A DNA stretch of 16,976 nt from Neorhizobium sp. UBA7851 (GCA_002500765.1 DLSX01000076.1:6334-23309), one strand, 5' to 3'; positions 1-7,759 are shown, counted from the first letter of the stretch. Numbers and translations: made by a program. Notes: generated by a model not told the origin, from the sequence alone.

Positions 1-54
1 CCGGCAGGCGGATGAGGGGCAACCGCTCGACAGACATTTCAGGGAGATATTTCA

Positions 55-1227
55 ATGGCAATCGAAGGCAAACAGGATGATGCGCGTGAGCCGCGCATCC
101 GGCTCGGTATGGTGGGCGGCGGTTCGGGCGCTTTCATCGGTGCGGTTCATCGCATGGCGGCGCGGCTGGACGATCAGTTCGAGCTTGTCGCGGGGGCGTT
201 GTCGTCTACCCCGGAAAAAGCTTTGGCCTCGGGGCGGGAACTGGGGCTCGATACATCGCGCACCTATGGCTCCTACAAGGACATGGCGATCCGCGAGGCG
301 CGGCTGAAGGACGGCATCGAGGCGGTGTCGATCGTCACGCCCAACCATGTGCATTACGAGGCGGCGCGCGAGTTTCTCAAACGCGGCATCCACGTCATCT
401 GCGACAAGCCGCTGACATCCAATCTGGCTGATGCGAAAAAGCTGAAGAAGCTCGCGGATGAAAGCGATGCGCTGTTCATCCTGACGCATAACTATACCGG
501 TTATCCGATGGTGCGGCAGGCACGCGAAATGATTGCCAATGGTGATCTCGGCAAGCTGCGTGTCGTGCAGGTGGAATATGCGCAGGACTGGCTGACCGAG
601 GCTGCCGAGCAGACCGGAGCCAAGCAGGCGGTGTGGCGCACCGACCCGGCACAGTCGGGGGCAGGCGGTTCCACCGGCGATATCGGCACGCATGCCTATA
701 ACCTCGCCTCCTTCGTCACCGGGCTGACCTTGCAAAGCCTTGCCGCCGATCTCGACAGTTTCGTGCCCGGCCGCAGGCTGGACGACAATGCGCATGTGAT
801 GCTGCGTTTTGCCGAAGGCGCCAAGGGCATGTTGTGGTGCAGCCAGGTGGCGCCGGGCAACGAGAACGGTCTGAAGCTGCGCGTCTATGGCGAAACGGGC
901 GGGCTCGAATGGGCACAGGAGAACCCGAATTACCTGTGGTTCACGCCGTTCGGTGAACAGAAGCGGCTGATTACCCGCAATGGCGCCGGTGCAGGGGCTG
1001 CGGCGGGGCGCGTATCACGTATTCCGTCTGGTCACCCCGAAGGTTATCTCGAAGCCTTCGCGACGATCTATACGGAGGCCGCACGCGCCATCCACGCCAG
1101 GAAAAAAGGTGCAAAGCTCGACAAGGCGGTTATCTACCCGACCGTGGATGACGGGGTTAAGGGCGTCGCCTTTGTCGAGGCCTGCGTCGCGTCCTCGAAA
1201 CGAAACGGGGCCTGGGTCAAGCTCTGA
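55..1227 (+). CDS. Gfo/Idh/MocA family NAD(P)-dependent oxidoreductase
   Basis: A 390-residue cytoplasmic dehydrogenase of the Gfo/Idh/MocA family, which oxidises or reduces sugars, inositols or related polyols with NAD(P). Seen in the sequence: an N-terminal Rossmann segment with the glycine-rich run GMVGGGSG (residues 18-25), the family's (E/D)KP motif as CDKPL (116-120, with Lys118 the expected catalytic lysine), and DIGTHAYN (209-216), whose Asp and His fit the family's substrate-side residues. The length is normal. The ATG at 55 is supported by GGGAGA about eight bases upstream. No neighbour fixes the substrate. The gene before it lies outside the window, so an operon with upstream sugar genes is possible. 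3-keto-sugar, inositol and glucose dehydrogenases all belong to this family, so the substrate stays open while the family call is secure. Confidence 0.9.
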   Translation: MAIEGKQDDAREPRIRLGMVGGGSGAFIGAVHRMAARLDDQFELVAGALSSTPEKALASGRELGLDTSRTYGSYKDMAIREARLKDGIEAVSIVTPNHVHYEAAREFLKRGIHVICDKPLTSNLADAKKLKKLADESDALFILTHNYTGYPMVRQAREMIANGDLGKLRVVQVEYAQDWLTEAAEQTGAKQAVWRTDPAQSGAGGSTGDIGTHAYNLASFVTGLTLQSLAADLDSFVPGRRLDDNAHVMLRFAEGAKGMLWCSQVAPGNENGLKLRVYGETGGLEWAQENPNYLWFTPFGEQKRLITRNGAGAGAAAGRVSRIPSGHPEGYLEAFATIYTEAARAIHARKKGAKLDKAVIYPTVDDGVKGVAFVEACVASSKRNGAWVKL

Positions 1228-1239
1228 CTCGCTCTCTAC

Positions 1240-1269
1240 GGGCGGCAGGCCGATCCGGTCCTTCCGCCC
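1240..1269 (+). terminator. Hairpin after the oxidoreductase gene, possible terminator
   Basis: Twelve bases after the stop codon, GGGCGG (1240-1245) pairs with CCGCCC (1264-1269). It continues inward as AGG (1247-1249) with CCT (1260-1262) and CCG (1250-1252) with CGG (1256-1258), closing on a three-base loop ATC. The fold is strong but no clean T-run follows (GCCTTGCTTTGG), so it could be a weak terminator or a 3'-end stabilising hairpin. It separates the oxidoreductase from the ABC-F leader region. Confidence 0.45.
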
Positions 1270-1337
1270 GCCTTGCTTTGGTCTGTTTCGCTCGATAGAT
1301 ACGGGCCGTCAGCAATACAAACAGGATGTGTGCAGCA

Positions 1338-1442
1338 ATGGATTTCATCTCGATCGCAACGCCGCTTTGCCTTGCAATCCAGGGAAATCATATCAATGCC
1401 TGCCTCAATCACGCTTTCCAATCTCTCGTGGTCCACGCCTGA
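1338..1442 (+). CDS. Candidate leader ORF overlapping the ABC-F start
   Basis: A 34-codon ORF starts at ATG 1338 and ends at TGA 1440-1442, in a different frame from the ABC-F gene. It runs across the ABC-F ATG (1396) and stops 47 bases inside that gene. The peptide begins MDFISIATPL and ends SLVVHA, with two cysteines and a mixed, non-repetitive composition. AGGA lies about 11 bases before its ATG, a usable but not ideal ribosome binding site. Translated leader peptides regulate several ABC-F antibiotic-resistance genes, so a regulatory role is a reasonable inference. It could equally be a chance ORF: only conservation in relatives or ribosome profiling would settle this. Confidence 0.4.
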   Translation: MDFISIATPLCLAIQGNHINACLNHAFQSLVVHA

Positions 1443-2991
1443 CGGCCGCAATCTTTTCTCCAATATCGATCTGAGTTTCAGTGCCGAACGCGTCGGGCTT
1501 GTCGGCCGAAATGGCGTTGGCAAGACGACGATGCTGAAACTCATCGGCGGGCATTTTCAGCCGCTAACCGGCTCAGTCACTGTTCATGGCAACGTGGGCA
1601 TGATGCGCCAGAGCGTGCAGGTCGATGGCGACCGGACTATCGCCGATCTCTTCGGAGTGACGGCCGATCTTGCGCTACTTAGAAAGGCGATCGCCGGGGA
1701 GGCGACAGTCGAGGAAATCGGCATTGTCGATTGGCTCATCGAGGAACGTATCGCCTCCGCACTTGCCGGTGTCAGTCTCGATGGGGGGCCGGAAACCTAT
1801 CTTTCTTCTCTTTCCGGTGGACAGCGTACGCGCGCGGGGCTTGCTGCGCTGGTTTTTCGCGAGCCGGATTTTCTCCTGCTGGACGAGCCAACCAACAATC
1901 TCGACAGGGAGGGGCGGGCAGCCGTCATGGATCTTCTGTCTCGCTGGAAGTCGGGTGTGATCGTGGTCAGCCATGACCGTGAGCTTCTCGAGTGCATGGA
2001 TGCGATCATCGAGCTGACGACGATCGGGGCCAGGCGTTATGGCGGAAACTGGAGCCGCTTTCAGGAGCGAAAGCAGCTGGAACTGGCGGCTGCCGAACAT
2101 GATCTGGCGGATGCGGAAAAGATGTTCGACGAGATCGCCCGTATTGCCCAGGTTCAGGTGGAACGAAAGGCCCGCAAAGATGGCGTCGGCAAGCGCAAAG
2201 CCGAGCGGGGCGACATGCCCCGCATCGTGGCCGGCGGGCTGAAGATGCAAAGCGAAGGCACGAGCGGCGAGAACGCGCGGCTGGCAGGGCGGCGCAAGCA
2301 GGAAGCATCCCAGGCGATTGCAGAGGCGAGGCAGAGGATCGAGATCCTGCAGCCGTTTTCAGCGCATGTTCCCTCGACCGGCTTGCCGGCGAACAAAGTC
2401 GTGTTGCGCCTCGATCATGTGGACGTCGGTTATGACGGAGGCCCGCCTGTCCTGTCGGATGTTTCCTTCGATCTGGTCGGGCCGGAGCGTGTGGCCATTT
2501 CCGGGGCCAACGGGTCCGGCAAGACGACGCTGATCAGGGCAATCACGGGTGCGATCGCGCCATCAGAGGGTAGGGTCTCGGTCTTCACGGATTACGCGCT
2601 GCTTGACCAGACCGTCAGTCTGCTCGATGCGGGGGCGACGATCCGGGATAATTTCCGTCGCCTCAATCCGGATGCCGACGAAAATAGCTGCAGGGCAGCC
2701 TTGGCTCGCTTCATGTTTCGGGCGGATGCCGCCCTGCAGCTGGTTTCAACCCTGAGCGGCGGGCAGCTGTTGAGGGCAGGGCTCGCCTGTGTGCTTGGTG
2801 GTACGCGTCCACCGCCGCTGCTGATCCTTGACGAACCGACCAACCATCTGGATCTGGATTCGATCGCTACGGTGGAGCGCGGACTGGCGGCTTATGACGG
2901 AGCCTTGCTTGTCATCAGCCATGACGAGGTGTTTCTCAATGCGATCGGCATCACGCGCATACTGGAATTGCCCACACGAGCGAAGGTTTGA
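1396..2991 (+). CDS. ABC-F family ATPase (ribosome-associated type)
   Basis: A 531-residue protein with two ABC ATPase domains and no membrane segments, the layout of ABC-F translation factors and ribosome-protection proteins. Domain 1 has Walker A GRNGVGKT (37-44), signature LSGGQ (139-143), Walker B LLLDEPTNNLD (to 170) and the switch SHD (192-194). Domain 2 has Walker A GANGSGKT (370-377), LSGGQ (453-457) and ILDEPTNHLD (to 485). The charged, Lys/Arg-rich stretch between them (about 215-315) corresponds to the inter-domain linker that reaches into the ribosome in this family. I chose ATG 1396 because the protein then begins right at the ABC fold (ITLSNLSW) and AGGGA lies about 10 bases upstream; an in-frame start at 1273 only adds unconserved-looking sequence. 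Which ABC-F subgroup this is, and whether it confers drug resistance, cannot be told from the sequence alone. Confidence 0.9.
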   Translation: MPASITLSNLSWSTPDGRNLFSNIDLSFSAERVGLVGRNGVGKTTMLKLIGGHFQPLTGSVTVHGNVGMMRQSVQVDGDRTIADLFGVTADLALLRKAIAGEATVEEIGIVDWLIEERIASALAGVSLDGGPETYLSSLSGGQRTRAGLAALVFREPDFLLLDEPTNNLDREGRAAVMDLLSRWKSGVIVVSHDRELLECMDAIIELTTIGARRYGGNWSRFQERKQLELAAAEHDLADAEKMFDEIARIAQVQVERKARKDGVGKRKAERGDMPRIVAGGLKMQSEGTSGENARLAGRRKQEASQAIAEARQRIEILQPFSAHVPSTGLPANKVVLRLDHVDVGYDGGPPVLSDVSFDLVGPERVAISGANGSGKTTLIRAITGAIAPSEGRVSVFTDYALLDQTVSLLDAGATIRDNFRRLNPDADENSCRAALARFMFRADAALQLVSTLSGGQLLRAGLACVLGGTRPPPLLILDEPTNHLDLDSIATVERGLAAYDGALLVISHDEVFLNAIGITRILELPTRAKV

Positions 2992-3012
2992 GGCGGAAGA
3001 GGCCGCCTCAAA
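2987..3012. terminator. Bidirectional terminator between ABC-F and DoxX genes
   Basis: A perfect 10-bp stem, TTTGAGGCGG (2987-2996) with CCGCCTCAAA (3003-3012), and a six-base loop. The ABC-F stop codon (2989-2991) lies inside the left arm. A short T-run (CTTTTC) follows on the plus strand. The two flanking genes converge and are only 35 bases apart, so this hairpin probably ends both transcripts. Confidence 0.75.
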
Positions 3013-3026
3013 CGCTTTTCAAGAGC

Positions 3027-3416
3027 TCACTTGCTCTTCATCTTGGCATCGACGCTGACCGGGCCTGGGCCGGCGGCGAAGATGTAGAGGAAGATGAAGC
3101 AGAACAGGATGGAGGCTACGCCGCCATTCTGCGCCGGGTAGAAGCCGCGCGGAAAATGGCCGATGAAATAGGCGAAAGCCATCAGGCCGGAAAGGACGAA
3201 GGCCGCATAACGGGTCTTGAAGCCGATGAGGACGCAGAAGCCGAGCACCAGTTCCAGCATGCCGGCGATCCAGGACAGCGAGCCGACCGGCGGCACGCTC
3301 TGGGCGGCCGGGAAATGCAGTATCTTCTGGGTGCCGTAGCTGAACAGAACCAGTGCTGAGACAGCACGGAGCAGGCTCAGGAAATAGGGCTGAGAGCGAT
3401 CGAGGTTTTGCAGCAT
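3027..3416 (-). CDS. DoxX family small membrane protein
   Basis: A small hydrophobic protein of 129 residues from the chosen start, with about four predicted membrane helices (roughly 11-29, 47-65, 70-86 and 100-115). It has typical DoxX features: SYGTQKILHF after helix 1, the GFKTRYAAF turn, and YFIGHFPRGFYPAQNGG before helix 4. DoxX proteins sit in the inner membrane; their roles are poorly defined and include redox or thiosulfate-linked functions. Three in-frame ATGs are available (3455, 3428, 3416). I prefer 3416 because GGA lies seven bases before it, the protein then starts as DoxX proteins usually do, and an inverted repeat at 3423-3443 would fall upstream of the coding region. The gene is read convergently with ABC-F and in the same direction as the HD-GYP gene behind it. 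Confidence 0.83.
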   Translation of the reverse strand: MLQNLDRSQPYFLSLLRAVSALVLFSYGTQKILHFPAAQSVPPVGSLSWIAGMLELVLGFCVLIGFKTRYAAFVLSGLMAFAYFIGHFPRGFYPAQNGGVASILFCFIFLYIFAAGPGPVSVDAKMKSK

Positions 3417-3422
3417 GGGTAG

Positions 3423-3443
3423 TTCCATTTGATTCGAATGGAA
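3423..3443. promoter_or_regulatory. Inverted repeat at the DoxX start, possible operator
   Basis: TTCCATT (3423-3429) and AATGGAA (3437-3443) are perfect inverted arms around a seven-base spacer. It lies immediately upstream of the preferred DoxX start. Such a palindrome fits a dimeric repressor site, but no regulator gene is adjacent and the site could be chance. Confidence 0.3.
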
Positions 3444-3513
3444 TACTTCATCCATCGGTGAATGCTGCAGTGCAATGCAACTCAGTTAAAATCGTCGTGA
3501 TCTGTCTGAAATT

Positions 3514-4437
3514 TCAGCGGAACATCGAACCCAGCCGCAGGACGAGCTTGCGGTCGAAAAGGTTGGGTTTGTCATACATCCAGGTCAGCGCTTCGGTCGT
3601 CGACCAGGCTTTCTTATAGGGGCGCACGGACGTCAGCGCGTCGAAGACATCGCAGACCGTACATATGCGGACGGCGATGCCGATCTGTTCGGCCTTGAGG
3701 CCGAGTGGATAACCGCTGCCATCAAGCGCCTCGTGATGCAGGCGGCAGACATCGAGGATGAGATCGGAGACGCCGCCGAGTTTTTTCATGTGCCGATAGC
3801 CGATCTCGGGATGGCTGCGGATCATGCGTTTCTCGGCAACGTTCAATTCGCCCGGCTTGTTGAGAATGGCATTGGGGATAAGCAGCTTGCCGAGATCGTG
3901 AAGAATGCCGGCGCGGCCGATCTCGTCGACGAGGTCTTCGTCGAACTCCAGCAGGACCGCCATCTGTGCCATGAGACCGGCGACTGAAACGGAGTGGAGA
4001 TAGGTCCCCTTGTCCTTGGTTTTCAGACGCGTCACCTGCATGAAAAGGTCGGGAGCCGCTTCGATCGCGCGGCGTGCCGAAACCGCGGATTGGGTGATCT
4101 GCTCCATATCGACCCTGCCCGACACCATGCCCGCCATGCCCTTGTGCATGGTGACGATGGCGTCATCGAGCGCCTTGTCGGTTTCTGTCGCTGATCGTGT
4201 GTCGCGCGCCGCGAGCTTTGCGTAACGCGGTGGCGCGCGTTCAAGAAGAGCTGTCGCATCGATGCGGCTTTTTTGCCGGCTGACGAGGATGTCGACGGCT
4301 GAGGAAAGCAGGATTGCTTTCACGTCTTCCTCTGATTCAAGCATGAATCGTCGCCGGGAGAATTCATCACTAGGGCACTCGACCGTTTCTATAAAAAGGC
4401 CGGGCTGGACAAGATTTTTCGGTAAACGAAGTATCAC
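3514..4437 (-). CDS. HD-GYP domain protein, predicted c-di-GMP phosphodiesterase
   Basis: A soluble protein of 307 residues from the chosen start. The N-terminal part (about 1-100) resembles the DUF3391 domain that often precedes HD-GYP. The HD-GYP part has a conserved His (148), the HD pair in HDLGK (180-184) and the full signature HHEALDGSGYP (234-244). These metal-binding residues are intact, so cleavage of c-di-GMP to pGpG or GMP is the expected activity. The reading frame extends to a TTG at 4476, but the GTG at 4437 has GAGGAA nine bases upstream and begins exactly where DUF3391 proteins begin (VILRLPKN), so I use it. No sensory domain or membrane segment is visible, so how it is controlled is unknown. 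The stop codon sits inside a 12-bp palindrome (3506-3517). Confidence 0.88.
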   Translation of the reverse strand: MILRLPKNLVQPGLFIETVECPSDEFSRRRFMLESEEDVKAILLSSAVDILVSRQKSRIDATALLERAPPRYAKLAARDTRSATETDKALDDAIVTMHKGMAGMVSGRVDMEQITQSAVSARRAIEAAPDLFMQVTRLKTKDKGTYLHSVSVAGLMAQMAVLLEFDEDLVDEIGRAGILHDLGKLLIPNAILNKPGELNVAEKRMIRSHPEIGYRHMKKLGGVSDLILDVCRLHHEALDGSGYPLGLKAEQIGIAVRICTVCDVFDALTSVRPYKKAWSTTEALTWMYDKPNLFDRKLVLRLGSMFR

Positions 4438-4621
4438 GCCACTCAATTCCTCGAACTGTGAGGATATTTGATGCAAATGCCAATGAATAAAACACCTAAA
4501 CGGGTGACTGAGTTTTATTTTTTGGGGAATGCTGAATATTTTCTTGCAGCGGCCGACAGGAGGGAAGACGGAAGCTGCCTGAGCTCGAAACGATACCGCG
4601 TAGTGTCAGTCTATTTAGGGA

Positions 4622-4658
4622 GGCCCCGCCGTGTTTAAGCAGCGAGGCCGTTTTTTTT
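4622..4658 (+). terminator. Rho-independent terminator on plus strand with no plus-strand gene before it
   Basis: GGCC (4622-4625) pairs with GGCC (4646-4649) and CGC (4627-4629) with GCG (4642-4644), with single mismatches between the blocks, followed by eight T residues (4651-4658). The orientation is plus, but the nearest plus-strand gene upstream ends at 2991. The minus-strand cytochrome gene stops at 4657, so the hairpin may also help end that operon, though in that direction no T-run follows it. Confidence 0.5.
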
Positions 4659-5976
4659 AGTGCCGCGCGAGGTCGCGGACGGCGTTCACGTCGGCCGCCG
4701 AAACAGCCGGCGCCGTGTTGGTCCAGCCTTCACGCAGGAAGGTGGCAAGGGCAGCGATTTCCTCGTCGGAAAGGCGCTGGTCGTAGCCCTGCATGCGCAT
4801 CTTCATCGGACGGTCTGCCGTGGACGGCAGTTCCGCACCGTGAAGGATGACGCTGATCAGGCCCTTTGGCGATTTTGCCGTGACGAGCGAGTTGCCGTCG
4901 AGTTCCGGAAAAGTTTCGCCGGCACCCTTGCCGGTGACGAAGTGGCAGCCACCGCAATTGTCGAGATAAAGGCGGGGGCCGAGCGGCATGTCCGCCTTGG
5001 CTTCCGTCAGCATCTTTTCGGTTTCGGTGACGACCGGTTCCGCCGGAGCTGTTGCAGCGTTCTCGCCGCCTGTCCCGATCTTCTTGAGGTAGGCGGCGAT
5101 CGCCATGTTGTCCTCATGCGTCATGTACTGCAGCGAGTCACGCACGACGAGCATCATTTCGCCGGTTGCCGTCGAGTGGGCGTTACGGGCAGTCGACAGA
5201 TATGCTGCGGTCTGCTCGGTGGTCCACTTCTGCGGGCCGCTGTCCGGACCACGAAGGTCAGGTGCGGTATAACCGTCGATTTCGCCGCCGGTCAGGAAAG
5301 CCTTCGAGGTTTCGTCGATGCCGTCCTGTGCCATGAACAGGTTGCGCGGGCTGTGGCAGGCGGCGCAGTGTGCGGCGCCTTCTACAAGGTATTTGCCGCG
5401 ATTGAACTGTTCGTCCTGGCCGGCGTTCGGCTTGAAGCCGGGCGCGTAGCTGGCGGCCAGCCAGTTCCAGGCGCGCAGACCGAAGCGCATGTTGAACGGG
5501 AAGGCGAGCTTGGTTTCCTCGACCTTGTTGGAGACCGGTTCGACCTCGTGCATGAAGTAGTCGTAGAGGGCGACGATGTCCTCCTCCGACATCTTGCGGT
5601 AGTTCTCGTAGGGCATGGCCGGATAGAGATGCGTACCGTTCGGGGTCACGCCATCGTAAAGGGCTGCACGAAAATCGTCGAGCGTCCAGTTGCCGATGCC
5701 GGTTTCCTTGTCGGGGGTGATGTTGGTGGTCCAGATCGTGCCCATCGGGCTCTGGATGGCACGGCCACCCGCAAAAGGCTTACCGCCTTCATTGGTGTGG
5801 CAGGCCATGCAGTCGCCGGCGCGCATGACATATTCACCCTGGCCCTTGGCCGGCTTGAAATCGGCGGCAAGCTGGGTGGCTGGGCCGGTACGCTGTACCG
5901 GCACGAAGATGAAGGCGAGAAGGGCGATGACGCCCAGGGCGACGAGGACGCCGAGAACGCGAATGAGTTTTTTCAT
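4657..5976 (-). CDS. Triheme cytochrome c subunit of a membrane-bound dehydrogenase
   Basis: A 439-residue exported c-type cytochrome, third gene of the dehydrogenase operon. An N-terminal hydrophobic stretch (about 7-27) after MKKLIR acts as signal or membrane anchor. Three heme c sites are visible: CMACH (56-60), CAACH (204-208) and CGGCH (341-345), the usual number and spacing for the cytochrome subunit of gluconate, fructose, sorbitol or glucose dehydrogenases. In such complexes it takes electrons from the flavoprotein and passes them to ubiquinone or the respiratory chain. The start at 5976 is set by AGGAGA seven bases upstream and by the signal sequence; the frame is open to 6045 but that extension overlaps the GMC gene. 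It begins 11 bases after the GMC stop codon. Family and role are secure; the substrate of the complex is not. Confidence 0.92.
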   Translation of the reverse strand: MKKLIRVLGVLVALGVIALLAFIFVPVQRTGPATQLAADFKPAKGQGEYVMRAGDCMACHTNEGGKPFAGGRAIQSPMGTIWTTNITPDKETGIGNWTLDDFRAALYDGVTPNGTHLYPAMPYENYRKMSEEDIVALYDYFMHEVEPVSNKVEETKLAFPFNMRFGLRAWNWLAASYAPGFKPNAGQDEQFNRGKYLVEGAAHCAACHSPRNLFMAQDGIDETSKAFLTGGEIDGYTAPDLRGPDSGPQKWTTEQTAAYLSTARNAHSTATGEMMLVVRDSLQYMTHEDNMAIAAYLKKIGTGGENAATAPAEPVVTETEKMLTEAKADMPLGPRLYLDNCGGCHFVTGKGAGETFPELDGNSLVTAKSPKGLISVILHGAELPSTADRPMKMRMQGYDQRLSDEEIAALATFLREGWTNTAPAVSAADVNAVRDLARH

Positions 5977-5987
5977 GGGTTCTCTCC

Positions 5988-7754
5988 TCACACCAGCGGC
6001 CGCGGGTTGGGCAGGTAATCCTTGCGGATATGTTCTGCCGCCCAATAGGCCAGACCACCGACCATGCCGGTCGGGTTGTACTGGGTGTTTTGCGGGAAGG
6101 CGCTGGCGCCCATCACGAACACGTTGTGCTGATCCCAGGCCTGCAGATAACGGTTGATCGCCGAGGTCTTCGGATCGTTACCGGTGACCGCACCGCCCGT
6201 GTTGTGGGTGGTCTGGTACGGACGAACGTCGAACATGGCGCCGTCCTTCTTGAAGCCGTCCTGCGCGATGTCGGGGTTCATCGACTTCACCAGCGGTTCC
6301 ATCTTCGACTTCATGAACTGGATCATCTTGAGGTCGTTCGGCTGCCAGTTGAAGGTCATGCGCATCATGGCGCGGCCGCGCGGATCCTTGTAGGTCGGGT
6401 CGAGGTCGAGATAGTTGCCGCGATAGGACATCAGCGAGCCGTGTGCGCCGATATTCATCGAATGGCCGTACCATTCGCCGATCGCCTTCTTCCAGCCAGC
6501 ACCCCAGGACGGCGTGCCGGATGGCAGGCCCATCGAGCGGATCGGCTGGCCGTTGGTCTGGCCCGAACGCCAGTAGGCACCACCGATGAAGCCTTCCTTG
6601 GCGAAGTCGATATTGTCCATGCCAAAATCATCGATGCACATGCCGTTGGCGCCGGTGCCGATGAACGGGTTGAAATTCTCATCCTTGAAGAACAGCGTGT
6701 AACCGCCGGTCAGCTGGTAGGAATAGTTACGGCCGACGACACCTTCATTGGTGACAGGGTCGTAAGGCTTGCCGATGCCGGACAGCAGCATCAGGTGCAC
6801 GTTGTGCAGCGAGAAGGCCGTCAGGATGACGATATCGGCCGGCTGGAAGACCTCTTCACCGGTCTTTTCGTCATAATAGGTGACGCCTGTCGCGGTCTTG
6901 CCGTCAGCTGATTTCTCGACGCGCAGAACATCGCAATTCGTGCGGTATTCGAAGTTCTTCTTGCGCTTCAGGGCATCGATGATCGCCGTCTGCGGAGAGG
7001 ATTTCGAATAGTTGTAGCAGCCGAAACGCTCGCAGAAACCACAATGGTTACAGGGGCCCATCTGCATGTTGTATTCGTTGACATAGTCCTTGGAGGCAAT
7101 GCCGCCCGGGCTCGGGAACGGGTGATACCCCATGGCCTTTGCCGCATCGCCGAACTTCTTGCCGTCCCAGGTCGAGTGCATCGGCGGCATCGGATAATCG
7201 CGCGAACGCGGCGCTTCGAACGGGTTGCCGCCCTCGACGATCCTGCCGTTGATGTTGCCGGCCTGACCGGAAATGCCCGCCACATATTCGAACCGGTCGA
7301 AATGCGGCTCAAGCTCGGCATAGGACATCGGGTAGTCCTGGATGGTCATGTCTTCCGGGATGATGTTGCCGAATTTTTCCTGCGTGTAGGAACGCAGATG
7401 GTATTCCGACTGCATCGGACGCCAGTTCAGGCCGTTCCAGTGCGTGCCGGCGCCGCCGACACCGATGCCGGGCAGGAAAGTGCCGAGGCTGCGGTAGGGG
7501 AGGGCGGTTTCGTTCTGGTCGCGGCGGATGGTTAGCGTGCCGTTGCGCGGCTTCTGCATCATGCCGAGGCGCACGCCGTATTTCAGCTCGTCGATCATGT
7601 TCGGGTATTGGAAATCCGGTACCGTGTTCTGATCGTGACCGCGTTCCAGTGCGAGGATTTCGAGGCCTTCGTTGGCCAGTTCCATGCCAAGGATGGCGCC
7701 GGTCCAGCCGAAGCCGACGAGGACGACGTTTTTCTTCTTTTCAGTGCGTGCCAT
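5988..7754 (-). CDS. GMC-type FAD dehydrogenase, large subunit (gluconate/sugar dehydrogenase type)
   Basis: A 588-residue flavoprotein of the gluconate/fructose/sorbitol dehydrogenase branch of the GMC family. The FAD-binding motif GFGWTG (14-19) is at the very N-terminus, with LPGIGVGGAGTHWNG (94-108) downstream. The expected catalytic pair is His517 (in QTTHNTGG) and Asn560 (in YNPTG). Four cysteines at 235, 238, 241 and 246 (CNHCGFCERFGC) match the cluster region described as binding a 3Fe-4S centre in related sugar dehydrogenases. No signal peptide is present, so it is probably carried through the Tat system by the small subunit. It starts five bases after the small-subunit gene; an upstream in-frame extension to 8063 runs through that gene and is not real. 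Gluconate 2-dehydrogenase is the standard label, but glucoside 3-dehydrogenase or another sugar oxidation is possible. Confidence 0.93.
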   Translation of the reverse strand: MARTEKKKNVVLVGFGWTGAILGMELANEGLEILALERGHDQNTVPDFQYPNMIDELKYGVRLGMMQKPRNGTLTIRRDQNETALPYRSLGTFLPGIGVGGAGTHWNGLNWRPMQSEYHLRSYTQEKFGNIIPEDMTIQDYPMSYAELEPHFDRFEYVAGISGQAGNINGRIVEGGNPFEAPRSRDYPMPPMHSTWDGKKFGDAAKAMGYHPFPSPGGIASKDYVNEYNMQMGPCNHCGFCERFGCYNYSKSSPQTAIIDALKRKKNFEYRTNCDVLRVEKSADGKTATGVTYYDEKTGEEVFQPADIVILTAFSLHNVHLMLLSGIGKPYDPVTNEGVVGRNYSYQLTGGYTLFFKDENFNPFIGTGANGMCIDDFGMDNIDFAKEGFIGGAYWRSGQTNGQPIRSMGLPSGTPSWGAGWKKAIGEWYGHSMNIGAHGSLMSYRGNYLDLDPTYKDPRGRAMMRMTFNWQPNDLKMIQFMKSKMEPLVKSMNPDIAQDGFKKDGAMFDVRPYQTTHNTGGAVTGNDPKTSAINRYLQAWDQHNVFVMGASAFPQNTQYNPTGMVGGLAYWAAEHIRKDYLPNPRPLV

Positions 7755-7759
7755 GGTAT

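Noticed and set aside
1..54. End of an upstream gene at the left edge (a frame stopping at 13-15)
   Set aside because: Only four codons are visible before the stop, too little to support a gene call.
52..795. Minus-strand open frame opposite the Gfo/Idh/MocA gene
   Set aside because: No recognisable features; the plus strand has clear Rossmann and CDKPL motifs.
1273..1395. Upstream in-frame start for the ABC-F protein
   Set aside because: The added 41 residues lie outside the ABC fold, show no conservation-like pattern, and ATG 1396 has the better-placed ribosome binding site.
3506..3517. Perfect 12-bp palindrome CTGAAATTTCAG at the HD-GYP stop
   Set aside because: It overlaps the stop codon, has no loop or T-run, and is short enough to be chance; no role proposed.
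4660..6018. Long plus-strand open frame (452 codons) opposite the cytochrome c gene
   Set aside because: It mirrors the cytochrome gene codon for codon, shows no family features, and the minus strand has three CxxCH motifs, a signal sequence and a good ribosome binding site. It is a shadow of high-GC coding sequence.
6030..6911. Plus-strand open frame (293 codons) opposite the GMC gene
   Set aside because: The composition is rich in Val, Arg, His and Gly without recognisable domains, and the opposite strand carries a full GMC flavoprotein.
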